Positions 24,370-32,569 of a DNA stretch of 46,656 nucleotides are shown here, piece after piece. The position numbers and the translations under genes are program-made. A model generated the notes under the pieces. That model searched no databases, had not been told where the DNA came from, and saw only the letters and a program-made list of their open reading frames with translations. Within the stretch, counting starts at the first letter, position 1. Every line of letters begins with the position of its first letter. Origin of the DNA: Acidovorax sp. SRB_14 (GTDB lineage: Bacteria; Pseudomonadota; Gammaproteobacteria; Burkholderiales; Burkholderiaceae_C); contig NZ_MWOK01000023.1 in assembly GCF_012932145.1 (NCBI RefSeq), forward strand, positions 1 to 46,656, read 5' to 3'.

Positions 24370-25638
24370 ATGCCGAGCACCCCCGCCACCGGGATTCCCT
24401 ACACACTTTCGCCAGACGCTGGCCAGTCCTCCGTGGCCCTGATTGCCCGCCAGGCCATCGTGAACGCGCAGCAGGCCGTGATCGGCTACGAGCTGTTCAA
24501 CCGGTCGCGCACCGGCCCCACGCACACGGCGGCCACCGACGTCGCACTGGTCTTCACCGCGCTCTCGCACGCCGGCACCGACGAGCTGGTGGGCAAGAAG
24601 CTCATCTTCGTCAACTGCACGCACGAAAGCCTGGCCGGCGGCCACCTCGAACTCGTCGACCCCGACAAGGTGGTGCTGGAGATCCCGCCGCTGGGCCATG
24701 TCGCCACGCAAGAGGTGGGCGCGCGCCTGCCCATCCTCGCGCAGCTGCGCGAGCGCGGCTTTCACCTCGCGTTCAACCACACGGTGCTGCAGTCCGCCTA
24801 TGCCGCGTGGCTGCCGCTGGCCGACTACATCAAGCTCGACCTGTCGCTGCTGGCGGCCGATCAGCTGGCGGTGCTGATCCGCTATGCCCAGCGCCACTCC
24901 AAGGCCGAACTGATCGCCGAGAAAGTGGAGACCGCGCAGCAGTACGACACGGTATCGAGCCAGGGCGTGCAGCTGTTCCAGGGGTACTGGTTCGCGCGCC
25001 CTGCCCTGGTGCACGCCAAGCTGGTGACGCCGGCGCAGGCCAGCATCCTCGGGCTCATCAACCTGGTGCGCCAGCAGGCCAGCACCGACGAGATCGAGGA
25101 AGTGCTCAAGAAGGACGCGGGCCTGGCCTTCAACCTGATGCGGCTCATCAACTCCTCGGGCTTCGGCCTCACGCGCGAGATCACCTCGTTCCGCCAGGCG
25201 GTGATGCTGCTGGGCCTCAAGAAGCTGTTCCGCTGGGCCGCGCTGCTGCTGACCACCTCGCGCGCTGGCGGCACGCCCTCGTCGGTGGGCCACACCGCCG
25301 TGGTGCGCGGCCGGCTGATGGAACTGCTGGCGCTGGAGACCATGTCGCAGGACGAGGCCGACCAGGCCTTTGTCGTCGGCATCTTCTCACTGCTCGACAC
25401 CATGCTGGGCCTGCCGATGGCATCGGCACTGAACCTGCTGAGCGTGGGCGACAACGTCGAAGCTGCGCTGCTGCGCCACGAGGGCACGCTCGGCCAGCTG
25501 CTGCGACTGGCGCAGGCCTGCGAGTCCAATGACGATGCGGCGTTTGACAGCGCGGCAGGCATGCTGCACCTGAGCAGCGCGCAAATCAACGGCGCCCATC
25601 TGCAGGCCCTGGCCTGGGCCGACCACGTCAGCGACTGA
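24370..25638 (+). CDS. EAL-like/HDOD signalling protein, first of a tandem pair
   Basis: 422 aa, YuxH-type layout (COG3434). N-terminal degenerate EAL domain (about 22-225): the start YELFNRS replaces the EAL motif, the DDFG loop is absent (HLAFNHTVLQ stands in its place), while AEKVET and KLD remain. Predicted not to cleave c-di-GMP. C-terminal HDOD domain (about 230-420) with INSSGFGL and LKKLFRWAALLLTTSRAGG; HDOD domains lack most catalytic HD residues and serve in signalling. No transmembrane segment. Paralogous to the next gene, which points to a tandem duplication. Target unknown. Confidence 0.9.
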   Translation: MPSTPATGIPYTLSPDAGQSSVALIARQAIVNAQQAVIGYELFNRSRTGPTHTAATDVALVFTALSHAGTDELVGKKLIFVNCTHESLAGGHLELVDPDKVVLEIPPLGHVATQEVGARLPILAQLRERGFHLAFNHTVLQSAYAAWLPLADYIKLDLSLLAADQLAVLIRYAQRHSKAELIAEKVETAQQYDTVSSQGVQLFQGYWFARPALVHAKLVTPAQASILGLINLVRQQASTDEIEEVLKKDAGLAFNLMRLINSSGFGLTREITSFRQAVMLLGLKKLFRWAALLLTTSRAGGTPSSVGHTAVVRGRLMELLALETMSQDEADQAFVVGIFSLLDTMLGLPMASALNLLSVGDNVEAALLRHEGTLGQLLRLAQACESNDDAAFDSAAGMLHLSSAQINGAHLQALAWADHVSD

Positions 25639-25660
25639 CAGGGCCGCCCGCCCCGCCGCC

Positions 25661-25666
25661 TAGAAT
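25661..25666 (+). promoter_or_regulatory. Candidate -10 of EAL-HDOD gene 2
   Basis: TAGAAT, 26 bases before ATG 25693. It lies in a 54-base gap, so the second gene can be transcribed on its own as well as from the first promoter. Confidence 0.35.
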
Positions 25667-25692
25667 CAAAGCCCCACCCCTGCGCCCGAGCC

Positions 25693-26982
25693 ATGTCCAG
25701 CACCTTCTCCCCCGAATCCCTTGCCCCCATCCATGGCGCCGACAACAGCGCAGTGGCCGAATCCGACAACGTGGCCGTGATCGCGCGCCAGGCCATCCTG
25801 GACGAGCAGCGTGCGGTCTACGGCTACGAGCTGTTTGACCGCTCCACCGCCACCCACGCCCACACCGCCGCCAGCGACGCGGCCCTGCTGTTCAATGCGC
25901 TCTCGTATGCGGGCACCGAAGCCTTGGTGGGCAAGAAGACGGTGTTCATCAACTGCACGCACGAGAGCCTGGCCGGCGGCCACCTGGAGCTGATCCACCC
26001 CGAGAAGGTGGTGCTGGAGGTGCCCACGCTGGCCCATGAGGCCACGCCCGAAGAGATCGAGGGCCGCATCGCCGCGCTCGACGGCCTGCGCAAGCGCGGC
26101 TTTCGCCTGGCCTTCAACCAACAGGTGCTGCGCCGCCCCTACGCGTCCTGGCTGCCGCTGGCCTCGTTCATCAAGCTCGACATGACGGCCTTCAGGCCCG
26201 AGCTAGCCGAAGCCCTGGTGAAGTTTGCGCGCGCCCACACCCAGGCTGCGATCGTGGCCGAAAAGGTCGAAAGCGCCGAGCAGCACCAGCTGATGGCCGG
26301 CCTGGGCGTCAAGCTCTTCCAGGGCTACTGGTTTGCCCGGCCGTCCCTGGTCAAGGCGCAGACCATCCGCCCCTCGCAGGCCACCGTCATCCAGCTCATC
26401 AACCTGGTGCGCAAGCAGGCCAGCACGGCCGAGATCGAGGACCTGCTCAAGAAGGACCCCACGCTCTCGTTCAACCTGCTGCGTTTCATCAACTCGTCGG
26501 GATTTGGCCTGTCGTGCGAAGTCACCTCGTTCCGCCATGCGGTGATGATCCTGGGCCTCAAGAAACTGTTCCGCTGGGCCGCGCTGCTGCTGACCACGTC
26601 GCGCGCCGGCGGCACGCCGCCGGCCGTGGGCACCACGGCGGTGGTGCGCGGGCGGCTCATGGAGCTGCTGGCGGCCGAGCTGTTGCCGCCCGAGGAATGC
26701 GACAACGCGTTCGTCGTCGGTGTGTTTTCGCTGCTCGACACCATGCTCGGCGTGCCCCTGGAAAAGGCGCTCGAATCGGTCGCGCTGCCCCAGCCCGTGG
26801 TCGATGCGCTGCTGCACCACAGCGGCGTGTTCGCGCCGTTCCTGGCGCTCACCATCGCCTGCGAAACCGGGGACGAAGCGACTTTTGCGCACAATGCCGA
26901 GCTGCTGCACCTGTCCAACCGCCAGGTCAACTGGGCCCACCTGCAGGCCCTGACCTGGGCCGAGAACCTGGGCGAGGAATAA
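25693..26982 (+). CDS. EAL-like/HDOD signalling protein, second of a tandem pair
   Basis: 429 aa, same architecture as its neighbour. Shared blocks include NCTHESLAGGHLEL, FQGYWFARP, INSSGFGL and LKKLFRWAALLLTTSRAGG. Degenerate EAL: YELFDRS at the start, FNQQVL instead of DDFG, but LEVP, KLD and AEKVES kept. HDOD part ends with NRQVNWAHLQALTWAENLG. The two genes differ most in the first 25 residues and in the helical middle of the HDOD part, so they diverged in targets or partners. Whether they form hetero-oligomers is open. Confidence 0.9.
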   Translation: MSSTFSPESLAPIHGADNSAVAESDNVAVIARQAILDEQRAVYGYELFDRSTATHAHTAASDAALLFNALSYAGTEALVGKKTVFINCTHESLAGGHLELIHPEKVVLEVPTLAHEATPEEIEGRIAALDGLRKRGFRLAFNQQVLRRPYASWLPLASFIKLDMTAFRPELAEALVKFARAHTQAAIVAEKVESAEQHQLMAGLGVKLFQGYWFARPSLVKAQTIRPSQATVIQLINLVRKQASTAEIEDLLKKDPTLSFNLLRFINSSGFGLSCEVTSFRHAVMILGLKKLFRWAALLLTTSRAGGTPPAVGTTAVVRGRLMELLAAELLPPEECDNAFVVGVFSLLDTMLGVPLEKALESVALPQPVVDALLHHSGVFAPFLALTIACETGDEATFAHNAELLHLSNRQVNWAHLQALTWAENLGEE

Positions 26983-26985
26983 ACG

Positions 26986-27033
26986 GCCCGCCGTTCGGGC
27001 GGTCGACCTGGCGCGCCCTTTTCCCAGGGCGCG
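26986..27033. terminator. Possible terminator between convergent genes
   Basis: Two successive hairpins: GCCCG/CGGGC around CCGTT, then CGCGCCCT/AGGGCGCG (perfect 8-bp arms, loop TTTCCC). Neither is followed by a T tract, so Rho-independent function is uncertain. They lie between the second EAL-HDOD gene and a Bug receptor gene. Confidence 0.35.
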
Positions 27034-27072
27034 GGCCCTTCGCAGCGTGCGGGCACGGCCAGCCCGCGCGCC

Positions 27073-28035
27073 TCAGTCCAGCTGCAGCTTGCGCTCCTTG
27101 ATCAGCTTGGCCCATTTTTCGTTGTCGGCCTTCACGAAACCCGCGAATTCGCGCGCACCCAGCGCATGCACCTCGGCCCCGGCGGTGGCGAACTTGGCCT
27201 TGAGTTCAGGCTGGGCCAGCACCTTGGCCAGTTCGGCCGACAGCCGTTCGACCACTTCGGGCGGCAATCCGGCCGGCCCGACCAAGCCCTGGAAGCCGAC
27301 CGATTCCATGCCGCCCAGCCCCAGCTCACGCACCGTCGGCACGTCGGGCAGCTGGGGATCGCGCTTCGGGCCCGTAACGGCCAGGGCCTTGAGCTTGCCG
27401 CCCTTGATCTGCGGCAGCAGCACGCTGCCCGCGTCGATCAGGATCTGCGTCTGCCCGCCGATCAGTTCCTGCACCGCAGGCGCGCTGCCCTTGTAGGGCA
27501 CATGTGTCATGTCCAGCCCCGTGACCTGGTTCATGAGCTCGCCATTGAGATGGGTCGAGGTGCCGGCGCCGCCAGAGGCGAAATTGACCTTGCCGGCGTT
27601 GGCACGTGCCCAGGCCACGAAATCCTGCAGGTTCCTGGCGGGGTGGTCGGGCCGCGTGACCGCGATGTAGCTGCCCTGGCTGATCTGCCCCACGTAGCTG
27701 AACTGCTTGACCGGGTCGTAGGGCATCTTCTGCTGCAGGTAGGGGGCGATCGCGAACGGGCCGGTGTTGGCCAGGAGCAGCGTGTAGCCGTCGGCCGGCG
27801 TGCGCGCCAGTTCGCTCGCAGCGATCGTGCCGCCAGCCCCCGGCTTGTACTCGATCACGATCTGCTGCTTGAGCGCTTCCTGCAGCGGGATCTGCACCGT
27901 GCGCGCGGCAAAGTCGATGCCCCCACCGGGGGTATAGCCCACCAGCAGCCGGATGGGCTTGGCCTGCGGCCACGCCTGGGCGAGGGCCAAGCCGGCAGCG
28001 CCCAGCAATGTCGCGGCGATCAGTATTTTCTTCAT
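27073..28035 (-). CDS. Bug-family periplasmic substrate-binding protein, orphan
   Basis: 320 aa. Signal peptide MKKILIAATLLGAAGLALAQ, cleavage after the Ala-Gln-type site at about residue 19. The mature part is the TTT-receptor (TctC/Bug) fold, with typical YTPGGGIDFAAR, GAGGTIAASELAR, FGNA-type SGGAGTSTHLNGELM and PTVRELG. Binds an unknown carboxylate-like ligand in the periplasm. No TctA/TctB membrane genes are near, which is usual for Burkholderiales, where dozens of orphan Bug genes occur. It follows xerD with a 63-base gap. Confidence 0.92.
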   Translation of the reverse strand: MKKILIAATLLGAAGLALAQAWPQAKPIRLLVGYTPGGGIDFAARTVQIPLQEALKQQIVIEYKPGAGGTIAASELARTPADGYTLLLANTGPFAIAPYLQQKMPYDPVKQFSYVGQISQGSYIAVTRPDHPARNLQDFVAWARANAGKVNFASGGAGTSTHLNGELMNQVTGLDMTHVPYKGSAPAVQELIGGQTQILIDAGSVLLPQIKGGKLKALAVTGPKRDPQLPDVPTVRELGLGGMESVGFQGLVGPAGLPPEVVERLSAELAKVLAQPELKAKFATAGAEVHALGAREFAGFVKADNEKWAKLIKERKLQLD

Positions 28036-28098
28036 GCTTTGTCTCCTCTGGTGGTCACAAAAATGAGGGGCAGCCGGGCCCGCGGCGCGCGGCCCGGC

Positions 28099-28998
28099 CT
28101 ACCCGCGCGGGTGGTGCTGGGCATGCAGTGCTTTGAGGCGCTCGCGCGCGACATGGGTGTAGATGGTGGTGGTGGAGATGTCGGCATGGCCCAGCAGCAA
28201 TTGCACGACGCGCAGGTCTGCACCGTGGTTGAGCAGGTGCGTGGCGAAAGCATGGCGCAGCGTGTGCGGCGACAGCGGCGCCGTGATACCGGCGGCGAGC
28301 GCGTACTTCTTCACCAGCATCCAGAACATCACGCGCGTCATGCCCGCACCGCGCGCGGTCACAAACAGGTCATCGGTCTGCTGCCCGCCCAGAATGGCAC
28401 TGCGCGCTTCGCGCAGGTAGCGCTCGATCCAGGCGTGGGCCTCCTGGCCAAACGGCACCAAGCGCTCCTTGTCGCCTTTGCCGATGACCCGCAGCACGCA
28501 TTCGGCCATGCCCAGCTGGTAGGTCTTGAGCGTCACCAGCTCGGTCACGCGCAGGCCGCTGGCGTACATCAGCTCCAGCATCGCGCGGTCGCGCAGGCCC
28601 AGGGCGGTGGCGGCATCGGGCGCTTGCAGCAGGGCTTCGACCTGCGCCTGCGACAGCGTCTTGGGAATGCGCGGCGGCTGGCGCGCGGCCAGCAGGCGCA
28701 CGGTGGGATCGGCGCCGATGCGCTGCTCGCGCAGCGCCCAGTGGAAGTAGCGGCGCAGCACGGTCAGGCGCCGGTTGGCGGTGGTGGCACGGGTGTCTTC
28801 GTGGCGCGCCGCGAAATAGGCCTGCAGATGCGGCTCGGCCGTGTCGTCCAGCGCCAGCGGCTGGGGTTGCATGGCCAGCCACTGGGCGTACAGCGCCAGG
28901 TCGCGGCGGTAGGCGGCCAGCGTGTTGCGCGACAGGCCGTCCTCGAGCCAGAGGGTGTCCACAAAGCTGTCGATGGCGGTCTGGCTGGCGGGCAACAT
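28099..28998 (-). CDS. xerD: Site-specific tyrosine recombinase XerD
   Basis: Resolves chromosome dimers at dif together with XerC under FtsK control. 299 aa. The SAM-like N-terminal domain (about 1-95) is followed by the catalytic domain with Arg150 (ASGLRVTELV), Lys174 (IGKGDKERL), His245 and Arg248 (LSPHTLRHAF), His271 (LLGHADIS) and the nucleophile Tyr280 (TTIYTHV), each within two positions of E. coli XerD. ATG 28998 has AAGGTG upstream. Core gene; no attachment site or mobile cargo seen. Flanked by two Bug genes, with a terminator between it and the upstream one. Confidence 0.94.
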   Translation of the reverse strand: MLPASQTAIDSFVDTLWLEDGLSRNTLAAYRRDLALYAQWLAMQPQPLALDDTAEPHLQAYFAARHEDTRATTANRRLTVLRRYFHWALREQRIGADPTVRLLAARQPPRIPKTLSQAQVEALLQAPDAATALGLRDRAMLELMYASGLRVTELVTLKTYQLGMAECVLRVIGKGDKERLVPFGQEAHAWIERYLREARSAILGGQQTDDLFVTARGAGMTRVMFWMLVKKYALAAGITAPLSPHTLRHAFATHLLNHGADLRVVQLLLGHADISTTTIYTHVARERLKALHAQHHPRG

Positions 28999-29010
28999 GT
29001 AAACACCTTG

Positions 29011-29047
29011 GCAAAACAAAAAGCCCGGCCGCCCCTGCGAACCGGGC
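29011..29047 (-). terminator. Rho-independent terminator of Bug receptor gene 29073-30035
   Basis: Stem GCCCGG/CCGGGC with a 13-base loop, then TTTTTGTTTTG on the minus strand. Ends the upstream receptor transcript before xerD. Confidence 0.8.
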
Positions 29048-29072
29048 CGGGGCCGGCGGGCGCCGGCAAGGC

Positions 29073-30035
29073 TCAGTCGATGGCGAGCTTTTGCTCGTCG
29101 ACCACTTTTTTGTAGACCGCGAATTCGGCCTTGATCTGCTCGCTGAACTGCTCGGGCGTATTGCCGATGATGATCGAGCCGGTGTCCTCGATGCGTTTGC
29201 GCACGGCAGGCTCTTCAAGCGCCTTGCGCACGGCGGCATTGACCTTGTCCACGACCTCCTTGGGCAGGCCCTTGGGTCCGACGATGCCGTAGTAGGCCAT
29301 GCGGTTCACCGGCTCCAGACCCACTTCCTTGAAGGTGGGCACGTCGGGCAGGGCGGCCACGCGCTGCGGCGCGGCCACCACGATGGGCACCAGGCGCTTG
29401 TCGCGCACAAAGGCCAGGGTCGACGGCAGGTTGTCGAAAATGATTGGCACCTGGCCCGCGACCGTGTCGTTGAGCGCAGGGCCCGAGCCGCGGTAGGGGA
29501 TGTGCGTGATGAAGGTGCCGCTCAGGTTCTTGTACAGCTCCATCTGCAGGTGCGCGATGCCGCCCGTGCCCGACGAGGCGAACGAGTATTTGCCGGGGTT
29601 CTTTTTCACTTCGGCGAGGAAGGACTTGTAGTCCTTGGCCGGAAAGTTCGGGTTGACCGCGATGATGTTGGGCGTGGCCGCGATGTTGATGATGGGCGTG
29701 AAGTCGGTCAGCGGGTTGTACGGCGTCTTGGGGTTGATGGCCGGGTTGGCCGCCGTGGTCGAGACCGTGGCCACGCCCAGGGTGTAGCCATCGGCCGCGG
29801 ACTTGGCCGTTTCGTTGGCGCCCACGATGCCGCCGCCGCCGGACTTGTTTTCCACGATCACGCTCTGCCCCAGCGCGCGGCCCAGCGGGTCGGCGATCAC
29901 GCGGGCGATGATGTCGGTGGTGCCGCCCGGCGCAAAAGGCACCTGCAGCTTGATGACCTTGTTGGGATAGCCCTGGGCCAGGGTGGTGCCAGCGGCGAGA
30001 GCCAGGGCCAGGCCCAGCCAGTTTTTCGGGTGCAT
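29073..30035 (-). CDS. Bug-family periplasmic substrate-binding protein, orphan
   Basis: 320 aa from ATG 30035. Signal peptide [18 protein letters not shown], cleavage near LAQG. Mature protein: [91 protein letters not shown], typical of TctC/Bug proteins. Ligand unknown. A strong terminator follows, so it is monocistronic. Divergent from the AEC transporter with a 188-base gap. Only modest similarity with the other two receptors in this window, so they likely bind different ligands. Confidence 0.92.
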   Translation of the reverse strand: MHPKNWLGLALALAAGTTLAQGYPNKVIKLQVPFAPGGTTDIIARVIADPLGRALGQSVIVENKSGGGGIVGANETAKSAADGYTLGVATVSTTAANPAINPKTPYNPLTDFTPIINIAATPNIIAVNPNFPAKDYKSFLAEVKKNPGKYSFASSGTGGIAHLQMELYKNLSGTFITHIPYRGSGPALNDTVAGQVPIIFDNLPSTLAFVRDKRLVPIVVAAPQRVAALPDVPTFKEVGLEPVNRMAYYGIVGPKGLPKEVVDKVNAAVRKALEEPAVRKRIEDTGSIIIGNTPEQFSEQIKAEFAVYKKVVDEQKLAID

Positions 30036-30210
30036 GTAGACGGTCTCCGGATGTGTGCAAAAAAGACCTTTGATCCTAAGCGCTGCAGGTCGCCGATCGC
30101 CGGGCCAGGCGCAGTTTCCCTCTCCGGAAAAACCCGCAGGAGGGGCGCCGCAGGGCGACCGCGCCGGCCCACGCGCAGCTGCGCTGCCGCGCCAGCGCAT
30201 GCCCGCACGG

Positions 30211-30216
30211 TATCCT
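30211..30216 (+). promoter_or_regulatory. Candidate -10 element of the AEC transporter gene
   Basis: TATCCT, seven bases before the GTG start codon at 30224 and no Shine-Dalgarno sequence between; consistent with a leaderless message. Confidence 0.35.
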
Positions 30217-30223
30217 GCACGCC

Positions 30224-31129
30224 GTGAATTACGCGCAGCTCCTCTTCCCCGATTTCTCCCTGATCCTGTGCGGCTACCTGATCTGCCGCTACACGGCCCT
30301 CAACCGCTCCGTCTGGCAGCCCGTAGAGAGCCTGGTGTACTACCTGCTGTTTCCGGTGCTGCTGTTCCGGTCCATCCTCAAGAGCCCGATCGACCCGGGC
30401 GCGGCCTCGGGGCTGATGGCCGCGGGCATTTTGTTGAGCCTGGCGGGCATTGCGCTGGCCTACTCGCTGCCGCGCATTCCCTGGATCGGGCGGCGCCTGG
30501 ACCTGCGCGACCATGCGGCCAGCGCGCAGGTGGCGTTCCGCTTCAATTCGTTCATCGGCCTGGCGCTGGCCGAGCGCCTGGCCGGACCCCAGGGGCTGCA
30601 GATGATTGCCGTGCTGATCGGCGTGTGCGTGCCGCTGCTCAACGTGGCCGCGGTCTGGCCGATGGCGCGGCAAGGGCAGCACAGCTTTGCGCGCGAGCTG
30701 CTGCGCAACCCGCTGATCGTCGCCACGGCCACGGCGCTGGCCTGCAACCTGCTGGGCCTGCAGATCCCAGGCTGGATCGAGCCCACCGTCCAGCGCATCG
30801 GCGCGGCCTCGCTGGCGCTGGGCCTGATGGCCGCGGGCGCGGGCATGCAGTTTGGCCTGCTCACGCGCAGCAAGGCGCTGTCGGCCTCCGTGCTCTCGAT
30901 CCGCCACCTGCTGCAGCCGCTGTGCGCGTGGGCGATTGCGCGCGCGCTGCAGCTCGACGCGGTACAGACCACCGTGCTGCTCGCGTTCTCGGCCTTGCCG
31001 ACGGCCTCGTCGTGCTACGTGCTCGCGGCGCGCATGGGCTACAACGGCCCCTATGTGGCGGGGCTGGTGACGGTGTCCACGGTGCTCGGGCTGGCGAGCC
31101 TGCCGCTGGCGCTGGGCCTGCTGCGCTGA
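30224..31129 (+). CDS. AEC-family transporter
   Basis: 301 aa with about ten hydrophobic helices, typical of the auxin-efflux-carrier family (AEC, PIN-like fold). GTG start 30224. Visible family features: short hydrophilic loop ([19 protein letters not shown]) and, near the C-terminus, the conserved [18 protein letters not shown] segment. Family members move mono- or dicarboxylates or amino acids in bacteria; the substrate here is unknown. It may handle what the divergent Bug protein senses, but this is only adjacency. Repeat copy G starts ten bases after the stop. Confidence 0.9.
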   Translation: MNYAQLLFPDFSLILCGYLICRYTALNRSVWQPVESLVYYLLFPVLLFRSILKSPIDPGAASGLMAAGILLSLAGIALAYSLPRIPWIGRRLDLRDHAASAQVAFRFNSFIGLALAERLAGPQGLQMIAVLIGVCVPLLNVAAVWPMARQGQHSFARELLRNPLIVATATALACNLLGLQIPGWIEPTVQRIGAASLALGLMAAGAGMQFGLLTRSKALSASVLSIRHLLQPLCAWAIARALQLDAVQTTVLLAFSALPTASSCYVLAARMGYNGPYVAGLVTVSTVLGLASLPLALGLLR

Positions 31130-31138
31130 GGGCTGGCG

Positions 31139-31197
31139 GTTGCTACTGTTTGGATAGCTTCTTGCGCTGACCCAGCAAGGGTTTGGTCCGGTTTTCC
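31139..31197 (+). repeat. Dispersed stem-loop repeat, copy G
   Basis: TTGCTACTGTTTGGATAGCT, TCTTGCGCTGACCCAGCAAG, GGTTTGGTCCGGTTTTC. Same orientation as copy H, which lies on the other side of the 31.2-33.5 kb cassette. Confidence 0.75.
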
Positions 31198-31237
31198 CTG
31201 GAACGCTCGTGCGGGGTTCCCTGCCAGTCAGGGCGCG

Positions 31238-31885
31238 TCAATGGCGCATCAGGCTGCAGATCCGCTCGGCATTGACCATGATGTCGCTTCTCACGGCGTC
31301 TGCCGCCATGACCGGATCACGCTTCTCGAACGCCTTGAGCATGTGGGCGTGAAAGTGCTTTTCCTTGTCTGTGGTGAAGCGGTTTCCCTTGAGGCTGTGG
31401 AGTATGGGGCCGGCGATGACACAAATGTTCTCAACGAACTCTGCCACCTGGGGAATGTTGGACTGGCTCAGGTAATAGCCATGGAAGTTTCGGTTGAGGA
31501 TGAGTCCTTGCTCGTAGTCGCCGGACTCCATGGCCTCCGCCTGCAGGTCATAGATGTCCTGCCACCCGCTCAAATTGAAGGGAAGCTCCTCTTTGAGGAT
31601 CTGCTGGATGATGCTGGCCTCCAGTTCGGCGCGAATTTCCGACAGCTTGAAGTACTGCTGCTTGGACACAGCACGGATCACGTAGGACCTGGACCCCGCT
31701 TTTTCCAGGTATTCCTTTTCAGCCAGGCGGATCAGCGCCTCTCGGATCGGCGTCTGGCTCACGCCCAGCTCCTTGGACAGCTGAGGCAGCTTCATCGGCG
31801 TGCCTTGCTCGTACTTCCCGGCGGTGATGGCGTCGCGGATATGCGTAAAAACACGCGCCGTCAAGTCGATATTTTCAATGGTCAT
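31238..31885 (-). CDS. GntR-family transcription regulator, FCD/FadR type
   Basis: 215 aa. N-terminal winged helix-turn-helix (about 5-75; VFTHIRDAITAGKYEQG, then PQLSKELGVSQTPIREALIRL, with the residue after it KEYL typical of GntR). C-terminal FCD ligand domain (about 80-210): HGYYLSQSN and the ending DAVRSDIMVNAE carry the helical bundle, with likely metal-binding residues His and Asp. Divergent from the HD-domain gene with a 93-base gap, so it most likely controls that gene and the receptor in response to the cassette's substrate. GC content is visibly lower than in neighbouring genes. Confidence 0.88.
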   Translation of the reverse strand: MTIENIDLTARVFTHIRDAITAGKYEQGTPMKLPQLSKELGVSQTPIREALIRLAEKEYLEKAGSRSYVIRAVSKQQYFKLSEIRAELEASIIQQILKEELPFNLSGWQDIYDLQAEAMESGDYEQGLILNRNFHGYYLSQSNIPQVAEFVENICVIAGPILHSLKGNRFTTDKEKHFHAHMLKAFEKRDPVMAADAVRSDIMVNAERICSLMRH

Positions 31886-31978
31886 GCAGCTCTCTCCACC
31901 ACCCTTACTGGGGTTTACACCAACACTGTTTTATAAATTATCAAATATATTTTATCAAGTTCTTCTTAGGAGATTTCG
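31886..31978. promoter_or_regulatory. AT-rich divergent control region of the regulator/HD cassette
   Basis: 93 bases between the GntR gene and the HD gene, far richer in A and T than the rest of the window. Contains a direct repeat TTATCAA (31938-31944 and 31952-31958, 14-base pitch), the palindrome AAATATATTT (31943-31952), and ATAAATTAT. Plausible operator and promoter core; no convincing -35/-10 pair was found. AGGAG at about 31968 is the ribosome site of the HD gene. Confidence 0.45.
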
Positions 31979-32569
31979 GTGAATGAAGCTTTGACAAATT
32001 TCAAAAACATCCAACACAGCAGCAAGGAGGATTGGGAAAAGATCGTTGCTGTGCTCACGCCCTACAAGTTCCAACTGCACGAGCGCATCATGAAGCATCT
32101 GATGGAACTGGCCGGCGACTTCGCGGGCTTTCCCGTGGACCGGCTGACGCATTCCTTGCAGACCGCCTCCCTGGCCTTCGACGATGGCCGCGATACCGAA
32201 TACGTCGTCTGCGCCTTGCTGCACGACATCGGCGACACGCTGGGCAGCTTCAACCACCCGGAGTACGCAGCCACGCTGCTGCAGCCCTTCGTGTCTGAGC
32301 TCAACTACAACATGGTCAAGTACCACGGCGTCTTTCAGTCGCACTACTACGGCCACCACATTGGGCTGCCGCCCCGCAAACGCGAGCAGTTCCGGGACCA
32401 GGACCACTACCAGTACACGATCGACTTCTGCGAAAAGTACGACGCACCTGCGTTCGACCAGGATGCCAAGTTTTACCCAGTGGAGTTTTTTGCCCCGATG
32501 GTCAAGGAAGTGTTTACCCAGCCCAAAGCGGCCCTGATGAAGAATGTCTTCAAGAAGGAAGAAGCATGA
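31979..32569 (+). CDS. HD-domain protein with diiron-oxygenase-like ligand pattern (PhnZ/COG4341-like)
   Basis: 196 aa from GTG 31979; AGGAG six bases upstream sets the start. HD fold with His58 (RLTHSLQTA), His82-Asp83 (ALLHDIGD), His93 (NHPEYAATLL), His116 (VKYHGVFQ) and Asp155 (EKYDAPAFD). This six-ligand pattern is that of HD-domain mixed-valent diiron oxygenases such as PhnZ and myo-inositol oxygenase, as opposed to classic HD hydrolases; the H-to-HD spacing of 24 equals that in PhnZ. Substrate is unknown. Overlaps the next gene by four bases (ATGA), making a tightly coupled pair with the Bug receptor. Could also be a nucleotide or other phosphohydrolase. Confidence 0.8.
   Translation: MNEALTNFKNIQHSSKEDWEKIVAVLTPYKFQLHERIMKHLMELAGDFAGFPVDRLTHSLQTASLAFDDGRDTEYVVCALLHDIGDTLGSFNHPEYAATLLQPFVSELNYNMVKYHGVFQSHYYGHHIGLPPRKREQFRDQDHYQYTIDFCEKYDAPAFDQDAKFYPVEFFAPMVKEVFTQPKAALMKNVFKKEEA

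Noticed and set aside
28099-28998. Tyrosine recombinase as a sign of an integrated element
   Set aside because: Residues and length match housekeeping XerD, and no attachment repeats or mobile cargo are seen around it.
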